Made by a program: the position numbers and the translations under genes
The notes under the pieces: generated by a model
What the model was told of the DNA's origin: nothing
Databases searched by the model: none
The model's input: the letters and a program-made list of their open reading frames with translations, nothing else
Shown here: in pieces, positions 1 to 12,239 of the stretch
How the letters are laid out: each line of letters opens with the position of its first letter
How positions within the stretch are numbered: position 1 is the stretch's first letter
DNA from: Saturnia japonica
Lineage: Eukaryota; Arthropoda; Insecta; Lepidoptera; Saturniidae
DNA: 64,000 nt
Direction: 5' to 3'
Assembly (NCBI GenBank): GCA_033032175.1
Contig: CM065320.1
Coordinates: 2,976,001 to 3,040,000 of the forward strand

Positions 1-1397
1 TAACAGATCCGACTCTGAGTATTTTTTCACTAATATTTAGCCACATTATCTCATCTCTATCTGATATAGGTTATATTATATTTTATATAGTAATTACAGC
101 AAACAGAGTCGCGAGAGGGTGCTATATCATAAGCATTCGACAATCCAGCAGTACAAAAACTTTTGGAAAATTATGTTAAGCACTATATAATTTGTTGAAA
201 ATAATATCCGTGAATTAATATTCATTAATTATTACACATTTAGAAGTAATGTATATTTTTTATCTGAATTTAAACAAATGTCGCAATAACGCAACGTGAC
301 GTAAAATTAAGGTTGAGTTTACTAGGATTTCAGGTATGAAATTTCTACAGCACATATAATTTTTAAGCCACTATTTCAACGCTTAGTAGTTAATCATTTT
401 AGAGGTGCTTATCACAAGATAACTCAACTGTTGAATCAACGAACGTACATTCATTGAACGATTACGTTACGTTTTAAGAATGGCGTTTGCAATCATGTGA
501 CTCACATACAAAAAAAAAAATCGGAAGGTTAAATATCATTTCCTGATTTGTATTGTTTTAGGTTATTTTATCAATAGACCCATATTATTAAATAATTTAC
601 TTGAGGTAATTATTTTTAAACATACTGCCAACACGCGGATTATCTATCGACAACAATAATAAAAATGATTTAATAAGATTTTAGAAACAGTTATGTAGCG
701 TAGTGAAATCATTTTTCAAAATTATAATTGAAATTCAAAGTTGATATGACAAGATGTGTGCATAAAGAATAGTTTCCTGATATAACATTTGGAAAATTTC
801 ATATTACTCGTTTGTCTTCAAGATGATAATTTGATGATTATTTAAACGAATGTATGTTTATTTGAAATGATAACTTGAATGATAAATCGGTGATCAAGAC
901 TGAGAACGTCATTTAAGGACAAACAATTTCAAGTGCGACATCTGAGCCCAGACCCTACCATCAGTCACTTAACAAAGTCTCGACTCCCAGCGGTGACTGC
1001 GTCTTGTGGTCGACGCATCGATCTAAGTCAAACATATTTTGGGACAACGCAACTACTCGGAAGCAAGTATCGTGAGATGTTACTACACGAAGTGACAAAA
1101 CTACATAACTATACGTATATATATATATATACAGTGGCAAAAACAAACGGGACATGGAGGATAATTATGTTAAATATTGAAGATAGCAAATTTTACTTAA
1201 AGGAAACATTATTGTATTTCTTGAAATAATAGTAACTGCATTGACTGATTTTCTAAAAAAGCTTACCTATATACTGGGAAACGATCTAACCAAAAAAATG
1301 CAAAAAAACTGACATTAACTATGTTATTGCACCAATCGATAGGGTATATGATAAGGATAAAATCTCTCGAATAAACATTGTATCTTACATCCTACAA
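1..1397. other. AT-rich sequence without recognised gene
   Basis: I see no supported gene or repeat family. An open frame on the plus strand at 933-1229 has no family resemblance, and its tail is built on a short TA run near 1111-1131 and AT-rich DNA. Confidence 0.6.
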
Positions 1398-2000
1398 TTA
1401 AAGGAAATCAAGAAATTTTACAATTCGTTTATATCGAACTAACAAGAAGTTGTACAAATGTTTATTTAGACAACAGTGTCCAGTGAGTGCCCTCACTAAG
1501 ATTCGTAGCTGATTCCTACTGAGCATCAGAACTTCTCCAGCTCTACGCTGGTTAAACGCGCTAATAAGCTCTTTGGAATGATTTTGTCCTGGTAAATTGT
1601 ACCAGAACATTATAGCCTCTTGGTTGTATTGGTTCCTTAAGGTCAATCGAACAAAACTTTTTGGGATACCACAGAATGGTTCAGGACCAATCTGTTTTCC
1701 CGCAGCTCCGGCTCTTGCAAGTTTATCTGCAGACTCGTTGCCTGGAACTCCTGCATGCCCCGGGACCCATCGCAGGATTAGTCTGTTATTTTTACCCAGA
1801 GTTTTCAGCACTGCCACACAGTTGGCCACAAGCTTCGATACTGTTGAATCCGAAGCCAGTGCCAAGAGAGTGGCCTGGCTATCCGATTGAATGTAAATCG
1901 TGTGATTAACGTAGGCCTTTTGCAAATTGATATTGGCATACTCAAGTATGCCGTACACTTTTGCTTAGAAAATGGAGGTGAAACTGCCAAGACTAATGTG
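1398..2000 (-). pseudogene. LINE RNase H domain, degenerate
   Basis: This is the RNase H domain of a non-LTR retrotransposon of the kind that carries one (I/R1-like). Seen directly: SDSQAT with the catalytic Asp, then VPGHAGVPGNESADKLAR, the C-terminal RNase H signature with a second Asp. A post-domain region rich in basic residues follows, ending in LTGHCCLNKHL. Upstream the frame continues as HISLGSFTSIF, then a TAA at 1965-1967 where families usually have FQAE, then AKVYGIL. The stop therefore replaces the usual Gln codon and the catalytic Glu reads as Lys. The first Asp motif (TDGS-like) is not recognisable upstream, and the 3' part that should carry a Cys/His knuckle is missing. The copy is dead by these changes. 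Which LINE clade it belongs to is inferred only from having an RNase H domain. Confidence 0.82.
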
Positions 2001-2275
2001 TTTGTTTACAAACATACAAAATATGTTATTATCACATGTTCTCTATACATTATTGATAATACATTTTCCCGCTGTTCATCTCTATGTATAGTATTATTAT
2101 AAAACAGTAAAGTTTAGGCATATGATTGTAGGAGGTATCCTCTAGAACTCTTGATCCGATTCTAAAAATTCGTTCATAAATAGGAAGCTACATTATCCTT
2201 AAGTGATATAAGCTTACTTTTTATTCTTAATAAACTTTATATTGTAATTACCAAACAAACTAAGACCAAGGCTTT

Positions 2276-2690
2276 TAACCAATGTGCCTTTAACCATCCT
2301 CACGAACGGTGCCGAAACGTGGATTTTCACAAAATGCAATATGGATAAACTAAAAGTTGCACAATGAGCTATAGAGTGAGACATGTTGGGTATCTCCCTG
2401 AACAATCGTGTACCAAATACACAAAAATCCGATAGAGGACAAAGGTCGAAGATATTGGCAAGCGAGTTACGAAACTAAAGTGGAGGTGGGCGGGGTATTC
2501 AACAAGACGGAAAGACGGACGATGGACTATAAAATGTATTTACATTTTGAAGTGGTAGCCCAAAGGTGAAAAATAGTTCGATGAAGTAACGAGGGTGACG
2601 GATAAACTCTAGATAAGAGCCGCCCAAGATTGAGAAGATTTGCATGAGCGAGAACTGGCCTTTACTCAACAGTGGGTAAATGTGGACTAA
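2276..2690 (+). pseudogene. LINE reverse-transcriptase C-terminal fragment
   Basis: This is a decayed C-terminal end of a LINE ORF2. In one frame it reads NGAETWIFTK, MDKLKVAQ, then MLGISLNNRVPNT, with stops between. In a second frame it reads TKVEDIGKRVTKLKWRWAGY, then RRKDGRWT. A third block gives RAAQD and FTQQW. These are, in order, the conserved tail motifs of insect RTE/endonuclease-reverse-transcriptase elements (YGAETW, MLG, KLKWRWAGH, DGRW, RAAQDR, QQW). At least one frameshift and several stops show it is not functional. It is 5'-truncated, so the catalytic YADD region is absent. Fragments at 5.6, 14.3, 36.2 and 57.7 kb show the same tail architecture. Confidence 0.8.
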
Positions 2691-3918
2691 AAGGATGGAT
2701 GAATGCAATTAATGGAATAAAAACGTAGGCTGTTGCCAGTTTATATACTCATACCAGAGACTAGATTTACTTAGTCTCTGCTTATATAATTAATATTCAC
2801 ACTACACTAAAGGCGATCCTTTATTTAACAATGATAAATACCAAACTGATGCTTTAATTTTTGAAGTGTGTCTAATAATAATTATTCTTAATGTCACCTT
2901 AATAAACGGATCTTTTTTGTCAAATTTTCGTTCCATGTATTCTAAGCCGCAATTTGACTTCCGTTCGAGAACTTGACTATTTTGACAGTGTTCAGTAATT
3001 CTTACTTATATGTGGTTGTCAGTTATTTGACATGTGCGTGTCCACTACCGCTTTAACTTACTAGATCTTAAAACTATGTCGGTGTAAATAATTTAAAGTT
3101 AATATTAGAATTATTGTTCTTATAAAATTTACATTTAAAATATAGGTATAGTCATTTAACATGTGATTAAAAGTAAATTTTATTCAGATATGCTAATCTA
3201 AAGACAGATAGGCGTATAGTTAAAAGTTAGCTTATTATTAGTTCTCTTGTTTACAAAAATTCAATTATATCTTACACAATAGCGGGTTTATGGCGTAGTT
3301 AATTAAGATGTAGGAATGGGCGATGTCTCCTTAACTGCAAGTGTTGCCATAATTTACGTACTCCATTCATAATATTGCTGTTTTATCGCACTTGTGTCTA
3401 ATTTACTTGGACAAACTAAATCAGCGATAGAACTGCAACACATAATTATCAAATTTGATATCAAAGTTTTTGATTTTTTAACTTAACCATAATGAATCTC
3501 AAATCCAAGTAAATAAATTGTATAAAAATATAATTGTGATGATTTGAGTATGTAACCATTTAATGTTTATGGAAAGAAAATATTACTATATATTTATTTC
3601 ATCGTATTTCTTATATATTATTGGATATATGTTTATTTTATTTAAAAATCCAAGCCAATATTGGACTACACAATTTATATGTATCTGGTTTTAGATTGTA
3701 TATACTGTAATTATAATATTAAAACTGACTAAATATATTTAAACTAAACCAACACATACCTAGTTATATCGGCGCGTCAATTATTTCCGTTTTCTCCTAC
3801 CACTATTAGCTGAACATTACATTTTTATTAATTTTTAATGTTGTTTCTATATTATATATATTATGATATATAATATAATATAGAGATAAATATCTTACTA
3901 ATTTTAATTTATTTTCAG
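2691..3918. other. AT-rich sequence, nothing identified
   Basis: I see no gene or known repeat. A long, imperfect AT palindrome lies near 3846-3885. Confidence 0.55.
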
Positions 3919-4042
3919 TATAAAATCACAGTACACAGAGTTTAGAATTGTTGTGATCTGTAAACGACGGAGCCCGTCAGCTGCTAAGCCAAGATCTTTT
4001 ATACGAACATTTCAAAGAGAGGAGGCGTCGAAGCTAACTTAA
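3919..4042 (+). CDS. Candidate 3'-terminal coding exon (unverified)
   Basis: The frame starts just after a good acceptor: a T-rich tract ending TTATTTTCAG with AG at 3917-3918. It stays open for 40 codons to TAA at 4040-4042. The first T would complete a split codon. Local GC is clearly higher than in the flanks. The peptide is basic (ICKRRSPSAAKPRSF, then REEASKL) and has no family I recognise. No polyadenylation signal was seen nearby and no upstream exon can be named. Forty open codons can occur by chance in this window, so this is a candidate only. It could instead be part of an unrecognised repeat. Confidence 0.25.
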
Positions 4043-4832
4043 GCCTTTTGTTTGATAATTCCTTAGATGAACGTTGCGCTTGTAGTAAGAGTACACTGCC
4101 GTCGTACGTGTATAATATTTTTTGTATATCTATAAGACTGAATTACGATTGAGAAAATTATTTAATTATTAATTAACAATATTTTATATGTTAACATTTT
4201 AGGACAATACCAGCTAATATTAAGAATTCCACTTTTACCGTGTTTATTTTTTACAATCTTTTTTCTCTGTTTTATCCTTGGATAATGGCACTAGAGAAAA
4301 TATTTAAATACCATACAATCCACCATATCATCACTCCACCAAACCACTCCAATATTTCTTGATTTTCCATAAATTAATTATTATAAGAACTAGAAGACTT
4401 CTAAAGTTACTTAAATTGCACAATTATACTGTTGTTCATAGAGAACCAGCAATCAAGTTTGACGAATATAAAAAATAATATACACAGGCAAAAAAATACA
4501 TATAGGTATATATTGTTTTGGAGGAGGAAACAGGGGAATACGAAATTATGATTTCATTTATTCTACGCATGTATAATTAATATAAAATACAATTATCTCT
4601 CTCGCTCTCTATTCGGTCGTTCTGGTATAGCGTGACAGCCTGTCTGCTATAGATATCTGTTAAAAACCTATTCTTTAAATACCTTGCCGAACGTATTTCC
4701 TTTTAAGTTCCTTTTAAGTAACTAATAGGCTCTCAAAGACGGCTTCTGGAACACACGATAGGCGAAACACAATATATTTTTAACTTAAGAGCTACCTAAT
4801 ACTAGAAAATACGCTATCACCGTGATATATAG
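4043..4832. other. AT-rich sequence, nothing identified
   Basis: No gene was seen. A short CT-rich tract lies at about 4595-4611. Confidence 0.5.
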
Positions 4833-4942
4833 TTTCAAAACCAACCTTTTACCAAAAGCGTCGATTGACGACGTATTCGAAAGCGCTGCCACTCACCCAT
4901 CATTGCTATTAAAATCAAATGCCAAGAAAATGAAAATGACAA
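4833..4942 (+). CDS. Candidate internal exon with twin splice donors
   Basis: This is an open stretch of 110 nt between an AG at 4831-4832 and a consensus donor (AA, then GTAAGTATAC, GT at 4943-4944). A near-identical donor (GG, then GTAAGTATAC) follows 14 nt later at 4957. The peptide FKTNLLPKASIDDVFESAAT continues through THPSLLLKSNAKKMKM. It has mixed, protein-like composition with few low-complexity residues. The acceptor lacks a strong pyrimidine tract. The frame is also open upstream to a stop near 4785, so it may be chance. I do not recognise a family. Using the second donor would change the downstream frame by two bases. Confidence 0.25.
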
Positions 4943-5039
4943 GTAAGTATACCAGGGTAAGTATACTTATTGAATCTAATTTAATTTATAACAAACAGCA
5001 ACTTAATGATTCTAAATTGCTTGGTGGTAGTCGATAGGA

Positions 5040-5215
5040 TACGACAATTGTGCCCGACTGGATCGTGACCTCCACGAACCAGGTGTAACAACCCCCATAT
5101 TTACACGCTTAGGACAGGCATCAGCCAGTGTATACCCAGTAATTAGTCAGCGTAGTAAAGTTCTGTATCCGACTGTATCGTGACCACCAATGCTTACCAC
5201 CGGGCACAGTGATGT
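5040..5215 (+). repeat. Degenerate repeat with two CGACTG-ATCGTGACC motifs
   Basis: The motif CCGACTGgATCGTGACC near 5054 returns as CCGACTGtATCGTGACC near 5168, about 113 bases on. A looser third copy (ACGACTGCATCGTGATC) is at 18,136. It is probably part of a dispersed repeat I cannot name. Confidence 0.4.
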
Positions 5216-5599
5216 CACTTTGCCATAACAATATAAAAAAATCTACAATTTAATGTTTAAAAGCAACAAACCACAAATTTTAAACAAGGTCGAAAAGTAA
5301 ATTAAAGTTATTAGACAGTGTACTAACACCATAAGAGCCCCCGTATTGTTTTGACGTCATCAGTCACGAGGAGCGAAAATTGTAACAATACCGGATTAAC
5401 ACTTGACGCCTTTATACATATTCATTTTGAGAGTATTAAATTCGAGAGCCATACTCTACAAAGTTACGAATTCTGCGACAGATGCGATGTTTTCAAACAA
5501 AATTGTGTTAAACTTTTATTTATAAAATGCTGATTATGCTTTATAACAATACATTTAAACCAATAAATGACATTTGTATACAGATACTAATTAAATAGC

Positions 5600-5752
5600 G
5601 GCAACCTCGTACTGGAAGACAGCGTAAGCTATAACTGTCACAAGGTGGACCGGCGAACTGGTGAAGGTTGTGGAAGGGGATCAGTCGTTGTGGCGATCTT
5701 TTTGAGAGGCCTATATCCAACAGTGAACGTTTCTTGACTGAAATGGTGATAA
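5600..5752 (+). pseudogene. LINE C-terminal tail fragment (RTE-like)
   Basis: The fragment begins with RTGRQR. After a frameshift it reads RWTGELVKVVEGDQSLWRSF, a stop, then EAYIQQ. This is the usual end of RTE-like ORF2 proteins (GRPxTRWTDDLVKVAG, W, EA-VQQW). It ends just after the stop codon, followed by a few bases of 3' UTR. Conserved order and spacing support the call despite two stops. The same tail occurs on the minus strand at 14.3 kb. Confidence 0.75.
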
Positions 5753-5791
5753 GATATTAAGTAAATTATTTTAAATACGTAAAACTTTTAC

Positions 5792-6096
5792 AGGTTTCCG
5801 TTGGGTTTCCAGAGCTCCTTGGGGAAGGGAGGGTTCAAAGAGAGGTAGGGAATAGAGAAATTTCTTGAGTGACTTCTCTCTACTTGGGATAGCACTACTG
5901 GTGGAATACCTCCAAATTACAGAAGATCGCGGCTAAATAAACTTGTGTTGTGTTCCAGAGCTCCTAGGGGTAGAGGGGTCTAGATCAGCAATGTGCTAGT
6001 TGTACCTATGATATTACAAGCGTCCATAGGCTACGGTAGCCGCTTACCATCAGGAAGGCCGTATGCTTATTTGGCACCTTTGTAGTATAAAAAATG
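5792..6096 (+). repeat. Dispersed repeat family A, near full length
   Basis: Recurrent blocks in order: TACTTGGGATAGCACTACTG, GGTGGAATACCTCC, CCAGAGCTCCTAGGGG, AAGCGTCCATAGGC, GTAGCCGCTTACCATCAGG, then a short A-rich tail after TTTGTAGTATAAAA. A partial duplicate of the middle block (CCAGAGCTCCTTGGGG) precedes it at 5812. Related copies lie at 13.5, 52.9 and 59.7 kb (plus) and at 7.4 and 26.8 kb (minus). It resembles common lepidopteran SINE or LINE 3' repeats; that link is from memory. Confidence 0.7.
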
Positions 6097-6169
6097 AAGA
6101 TTTTGCATAAAAATCAAATCAACTAATTTTTTCTGAACTGATAGTTAATCTTTTTCCCAATTGATTTTT

Positions 6170-6480
6170 TACCAAACACATCGAACCGCTTCAGCTTCAC
6201 AGGAGTATTGCCTCTTTGAGTGTGTTCTGTCGTCTATATTATGGTGAGTTTTCTAAAAACCTGGTTAACCTGATTCCTTCCTCTCTTTTGCACAACATTA
6301 CTACACGCACTGGGTTTCGGAGTTCACAGTTTTACAGTAACCTCCATCTCGACACGAACTAAAAACTTCTATATGTCTCATCTTTGTCGTACCGTGAACC
6401 TGTGGACCATCTCCCGGCCAAGGTGTTCCCTCCTTCTTACGACATCGGGTCCTTCAAGCATATCGTGCAAACCGGCATGA
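6170..6480 (+). pseudogene. Jockey-like LINE reverse-transcriptase C-terminus
   Basis: One frame is almost open for about 100 codons with a single TAA. It reads IEPLQLHRSIASLSVFCRLY, YGEFSKNLVNLIPSSLLHN, then after the stop REPVDHLPAKVFPPSYDIGS, FKH. These blocks match the order found at the end of jockey/CR1-type LINE ORF2 proteins (RRDVASLSVFYRLYFGE, then NSLPAxVFPxxYDxGxFK). The catalytic region lies upstream and is missing, so the piece is a 5'-truncated remnant. A shorter fragment of the same tail is on the minus strand at 30.3 kb. Confidence 0.8.
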
Positions 6481-7104
6481 CGGCGGTGATTGCTATTTGA
6501 TTGCTTTGATTGCCGATTGTACTGTGTTTAATATCAGGAACAGAACTAATTAGCCAAATATATATATTTTATAGCCTTGTATGAACTTGTCAGTTAATGG
6601 TAGGTCTTTAGTTTCTATACTAATTATTGTACACGAGAGTATACAGCATACAGTTAGCGGGTTAATCTAAATCGCATTTCTAACCGAAATACTTATCAAT
6701 AATAATTTCGCTTCGAGAACTCATCAAAATAAACTATGGTTATGCATATTCTATATTTATACTTTTAAACTACGTAACTGTGTAGCTTTGTAAAGGAATA
6801 CATTGGTTGATTCACTTTACTGGTTTCCCAGTGCGGTCGACGAGCCCTATAATGAGCTAGTGAGCCACACTATCGCGGTATCTTCACGCTCCATCGAGCT
6901 GAATGTTTCTGCTTCATCACACGCGACGATAGGTTTACGCACTCCACGTGACTCTATTTAATACTTAATCAACATCATAAACGTGCAATGTATATGTAAA
7001 CATTTTAATATAGTTTAAAAATATAAGTAAGTTCATATTACGTATGTTTATAAAAGCAAACCTTAATATCTATTGAACATTTCTTGTATATATCTAAATA
7101 TATT
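6481..7104. other. Sequence without recognised feature
   Basis: No gene or clear repeat was identified. Confidence 0.5.
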
Positions 7105-7256
7105 ATGTATATATCTAATTGGTTTCTCGTAAATCGCTCCAAAGAATTGGATGAACTTTGTATTTAGATAATGCTTTACATTTTAAGTTTATCTAGATAA
7201 GTGTTTTTTTTCCTTTCTGTGAGACACCGAGCGAAATTCTATCGCCCAGGTATTAT
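7105..7256 (-). repeat. Dispersed repeat family B
   Basis: On the minus strand it begins GGGCGATAGAATTTCGCTCG, passes GTGTCTCACAG and AAAGTTCATCC, and ends near GAGAAACCAATTAGATATAT. This matches the 13.3, 50.8 and 60.9 kb copies. Family B copies tend to end in TA runs. Confidence 0.65.
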
Positions 7257-7344
7257 ACTATTTAATGAGCAACTCTTGTGTAATATATGTAATTAGTTTC
7301 TCGAAAACGACTTTAACGATTTTAGTTTTTTTATACACCTACGG

Positions 7345-7455
7345 TGGTAATCAAGTATATGGCTCACCTAATGGTAAACGGCTATCGTAGCCTATGACAG
7401 CTTGTAAATACAATAGGTATTACTAGCGTGTTGTCAACCTAGAACCCCTCTACCC
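7345..7455 (-). repeat. Dispersed repeat family A, 3' part
   Basis: Read on the minus strand: GGGGTAGAGGGGTTCTAGG, then ACGCTAGTAATACC, GGCTACGATAGCCGTTTACC and ATTAGGTGAGCC. This is the same block order as the 3' half of the copy at 5.8-6.1 kb. Confidence 0.65.
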
Positions 7456-8879
7456 CAAATAACATAACTTATAACTATCAAACCTGAAAGTAACGTTCGA
7501 TTAGTGATATATTTTTAAACTTACAAAGTTATTCACAAACTTCAGCCATTTATATATATTATAGTAAGTGTAGATACAACTGACCTCAGTACTAAAGATC
7601 TATTTGAGGTTGCCTATAAATAGTCACAGATTGCAACCACATATTAGGTAAACTACCTTTTCGGTACTTCATAAAGTATATAATGCTAAACTGGGTAATA
7701 TAATCAAACGGTACGATTAATTTTGCTATAAAAATCCTACAAACGTATTACTATGCCATTCGCTACATTAATAAATAGATCTAGTATCTACATCAAAAGC
7801 AAGCTATTTATGATCGCGCACGGCTTCTGATATTGTTTACAAATAATTAATTGTCCAATGCAACTGTGGCTGTTGATATTGGCATAATAAATGCTATGCC
7901 ATATTCAATCCACATAAATAAATACATTTCCGAATACGGAACACTTGCATGACATCCCACGGTGCACCTTATCAAATACAAAATAGAGTTCAATATACAC
8001 AAGGGTTTTTTAATCACAATATCGTTCATCTGTGCAACAACTGACGATTCCGAACGGTCGTATGAACGGAATTTAAAAATAAATTAATTTTATTCATTGG
8101 GAAATAGAGGATATATTGGCTTGGATTAGTTAAACGATTTACAGATCGGCTGCGAGTCGTAACTCCATTAGAGTTTATAGAATACTAGGCTTTAACTCGA
8201 TACATTATAATTTTAAATCGTTTATTAAAGTGATACACTTATATGATAATATTTTGCAGCAATGTATAGGGTGATACAGGGTGGTAGATTCGATGCAACG
8301 CGTGCCCGTGAATAATGCTTCGCTAACGGGCGATTAATGTCCAGCGTCAACCGATCGGCCATTTTTACTGCTTGCACACGATAAATCGAGCGCAACGATA
8401 TAAAGCTGACAAATAACATAATATACAATCTCAGTTATGTATATACTTATAACTCATAATTAGGGCTCCTATCACATTAATTGTTGACGCCGAAAAATAA
8501 ATGGAAAGGACTTCTTAAAAATTGCTTTTACATTTTTTGAAATCATGTCTATTTACTTTTTTTTAATAATGTATACTATTCTCGATTTATTTTGTAATGT
8601 TTGTCAACATGGACCCATAATACAGTAAAACAAATGTAATACATAACGAATTATTAACAAACTAAACCTTCTGAGGTAATCTAGTAAGAAAAGTAACTAG
8701 GGAACTTTTTCTTTTAGGTATCGATTTAATAACAATAAAAATTGTTTATGTAGGTTAAGTACAAGTTAGCCTACATTTAAAAATAAAATTTGTTTTGTTT
8801 ACTAATCAATAATCCGATTTTTCTTGGGCGCTAAAGTCTCTGGGTTTTATTGGATGCAAAAGTGACACCTTTTAAAATT
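7456..8879. other. AT-rich sequence, nothing identified
   Basis: Short frames at 7847-8029 and 8225-8428 (minus) show no family features. The slightly GC-richer patch at 8270-8370 is not assignable. Confidence 0.5.
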
Positions 8880-8955
8880 GCCGTCCGGACGCTTCTCGGA
8901 CGCTTTTCATACAAGGACAAATCTGGGGAAACCCGGACGGGTGGCAGCTCTACCC
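8880..8955. repeat. Short GC-rich CCGGACG repeat remnant
   Basis: GTCCGGACGCTTCTCGGACG and CCCGGACGGGTGGCAGCTCT stand out in AT-rich DNA. A remnant of a mobile element is likely, but no second copy was found in the window. Confidence 0.35.
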
Positions 8956-11949
8956 ATACTTGATATATCCATTGAGCATATTTATAATATTATCAAATTT
9001 TTTATACTAGAATTAAAAAAAATCCTTTATTTTTTAAATCACTTAGGAGTGAATACAATGAAACAAGAGGCTTATAAAGCAACTTTACAGTGTAGAGTTT
9101 AGACACCTTCTTGCAAAGTTTGTGTGCATCATAAAATATTAAATAATATCAAATAATAATCAATATTATATATTATACTAATAATACTATAAAGTTTGAA
9201 GCCTATCTTCTAGTGAATAATGCAATTCATAGTTGATAATCTACGAAGCACGCTCGAATAGGCTTCTTAAAATATAGTGTGGGTTGAAAAGTAGAATCCT
9301 TTTTATATGAATAATTAAAATTTGAAAATGAACAGTCGCTATTTTTTAAAGAATTAAGAAAGGAATATTATAATTCTATTTTAGTGGTTTTCAGTTTTAA
9401 GTGTAAAAACACATTATGAAAAATATAATTCATCAATTTGATTACATAAACGTCAATAATCAAAGATTCATAAACGTAAATTTCAAACATTCCCGCCAAT
9501 AAACAAACTTCACCGTAACTAAAAAAATACAGTCTGACCATCTATTGCCTCACTTAGTACATTTTACTTGGCCTACAATTTTTTGAGATACACGAATAAT
9601 CCCGAAACCTTATTTCACATTTAAATATTGTATTTACGTGGCTTTTTTTTCTAATATATTTTTTTTTAAATATATATTTAAAAAATAAACTCAAAGTATT
9701 TTACAAATGCAAAATATGCTTTATAAAAGATCATCATTTAGTTGAACTTAATCACAAAATTTATGTTTAGTTGGCTGCGTACAATGGCCAATAATGTAAC
9801 TAGATATTATTAGCATTGGATCAAAGTAGCTACCAAACTGTAAATCAATGAAGCTTGTCTAGTCAGGTTAATCAAATCTATCCACTGGGATTTAGGACTA
9901 TGCAAAGGGCATGATCGTTAACACAAATGTTATGACAGATAAGTAATATTCTACTACAAGAAAGTTATTGTTCGTTTTTATGCATTAAATGTATGAAAAT
10001 ATTGGTGTATCACAGTTGCCATCATTTTGCCTGGCAGCTTGTCCTGTCTTTTCACCACTGTCGCGTACGCCAACAAATCAACATCTGAATCCATACTTTG
10101 TAACTATGAATCGTACGTCAATGGCAGAAATTTTAAGCAACAAACTGTGAAATTGTGCTCTTCAATTTTGGGGGACCCTTTTCTCATATATTTTTTTTAC
10201 GATGGTGTATCTAATAACAACAGACTAGGTTTCAATTTAAACATTGAAAATTGCTATATATTTATTTACATAGAAACTTTATAAACATAAACATCTTTAT
10301 GGAATAGTTATAGTTAGAAAGTAATAAGTTGCAATTTTAAGTATATTGTCTATAACTTAGATATTTACCTAAACTAAGTACTTTTCCAATAATTAAAATT
10401 ATGATATTTGATTGATAATTATTTTATAACACATTTGTAACACTTGTGTACCCGTTTATACACCGAGTAATAACCTGCTATATGTCATTGTGAGAACATT
10501 CCTCGAATATCGACTCGCAGTCAATATACATGACCGTCCACTAAAATAATTCAAAATCAAACCCAACCTTTGACTACTGTCAAAATTTTATATGACAATC
10601 ATAAACGGTAAACACTTTTAAATACAGCTTCTCCCTTAGTCATTCAGCTATTTCCCCAGCATAATGACAGTGAAAAATTACACTCATCCATCCAACACCA
10701 TTTTTATGGGAACAATTTCTTTCTCATAAAAATAAAATCGAGCTCGTCTTTATAAAAACATCTCTTCAATTGTCATTCATGGCGGCGATGCGCGTATTTG
10801 TCAACCGCCATGTCGGTGGCGGATCGCGTTCCAAATATAAAAATGCAATTTTAAACAAAATTCCGACCGCGAGATTCGAACCGAACGCGAACCCTAACAA
10901 TAAAAAATAAATGTGTGGCAAACGTAGAGCGATATGTACACATGAAAAAATTTTATTCGATCAAAATTTATCAGCTTAATATATATGTACAAAAAGAAAT
11001 ATGTATTTATTATCAAATCAAAATATAAATAACAAAGACACGTAATTTATTATAGTGCATTTAATTATGTATCTATCACATTACGTACATTCTTTTATTT
11101 CATTAATTTAATTAAAATATTCAGGAAAGTTTTTAAAATTATTAACTTGCTTTGGTTATTTATATAATGCGTTCATTAAAAATATATAAAGTACGTATGT
11201 ATTACCTACTTAAAAAATCACAAAATCATTGTTCCCTACAACCATAAAAACACAAAATATCATCATCGTCATTCGAAAACATAAAGTAAACTTTACGGTG
11301 TAATTTTGTTAGACGTCGATATCAAATACAAATACAATCGTCAATAAATTCCGACCGAATCAAAGCAATGTTGTCTCATGGGAGGGCCGTACAGGGGTTT
11401 AGTATTCACCGTGTCGTCAAGAAGGCATCAGCAAGCGGAGTAGCAAAATATTATAATAGCATAATGGTGTCAGGTGGCGTGGCGTTGTTCTACGGAGACC
11501 CGATTTACCTACAGGGTTAGATATTACGCTTTATGTCTAATATCGATATCGATGCCAAATATTTATTGTCTGTTTCAAATCTTTTGAAATCCCTGCTGAA
11601 TTTTTCGTTTCAGGGATTGAAATTAGTGTGAGATATTCATAGCTCGAAAATTTTCCTTTTATTATATACGTTTATCTATTTGTAAGTATTCCAACATATG
11701 AATCTTTTCCAGCTTAATCTAAGATAGCAACTGAACAATATAATTAGCATACTAAATATTACTGAAAATAAAATAAAAGTTTAGGTATAACAACAACATT
11801 AATAAGAAAATTCAATGATTATTGTTTTTAATATTATTCTTGTACAAACGTATCCAAGTTATTCATTCTTCGTAATTATAATAACATGATATTGTAACTA
11901 ATAATATAATGTGAAATTGAGTTTGTTTGATGTTAGTTGCTCAAATACA
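8956..11949. other. AT-rich sequence without recognised gene
   Basis: I see no supported gene in about 3 kb. The frame at 10,027-10,284 has no recognisable domain. A GC-richer patch with two GGCGGC-containing stretches at 10,778-10,835 could be regulatory, but nothing identifies it. Confidence 0.5.
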
Positions 11950-12062
11950 AAAAAAAAATTTGAGGAAATTTGTCACATAGATAGCTTATAACCCAGACTG
12001 AGACAGTATGCTTTTTGTCCTTGTAAAAACAATTTTTTAAATGGGGCCGCGGGCACAGCTAA
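11950..12062 (+). mobile_element. Helitron-like 3' end
   Basis: The stretch ends GGGGCCGCGGGCACAGCTAA followed by T, a CTRR-type terminus behind a GC-rich segment. Upstream is ATAGATAGCTTATAACCC, also typical of lepidopteran Helitron-like elements as I recall them. No helicase is present, so the copy is non-autonomous or truncated. Confidence 0.45.
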
Positions 12063-12239
12063 TTTACTATATTTCAAAATATACGAAATGAGATTATTTC
12101 TAAAAATGTCAAATGTATGGATGTTTAATTCCATAATTTTGTACTTTTATGTCATAGGTGATCTATGAAATAAAATATTACTGGTGCACGTTGTCAATAA
12201 TTTTAATATCGATACAAAATTTATTACGTCACTAGTTTA

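Noticed and set aside
933..1229. 98-codon plus-strand frame as a gene
   Set aside because: No domain is present, its centre is a TA run, the end is low-complexity AT sequence, and no splice signals stand out.
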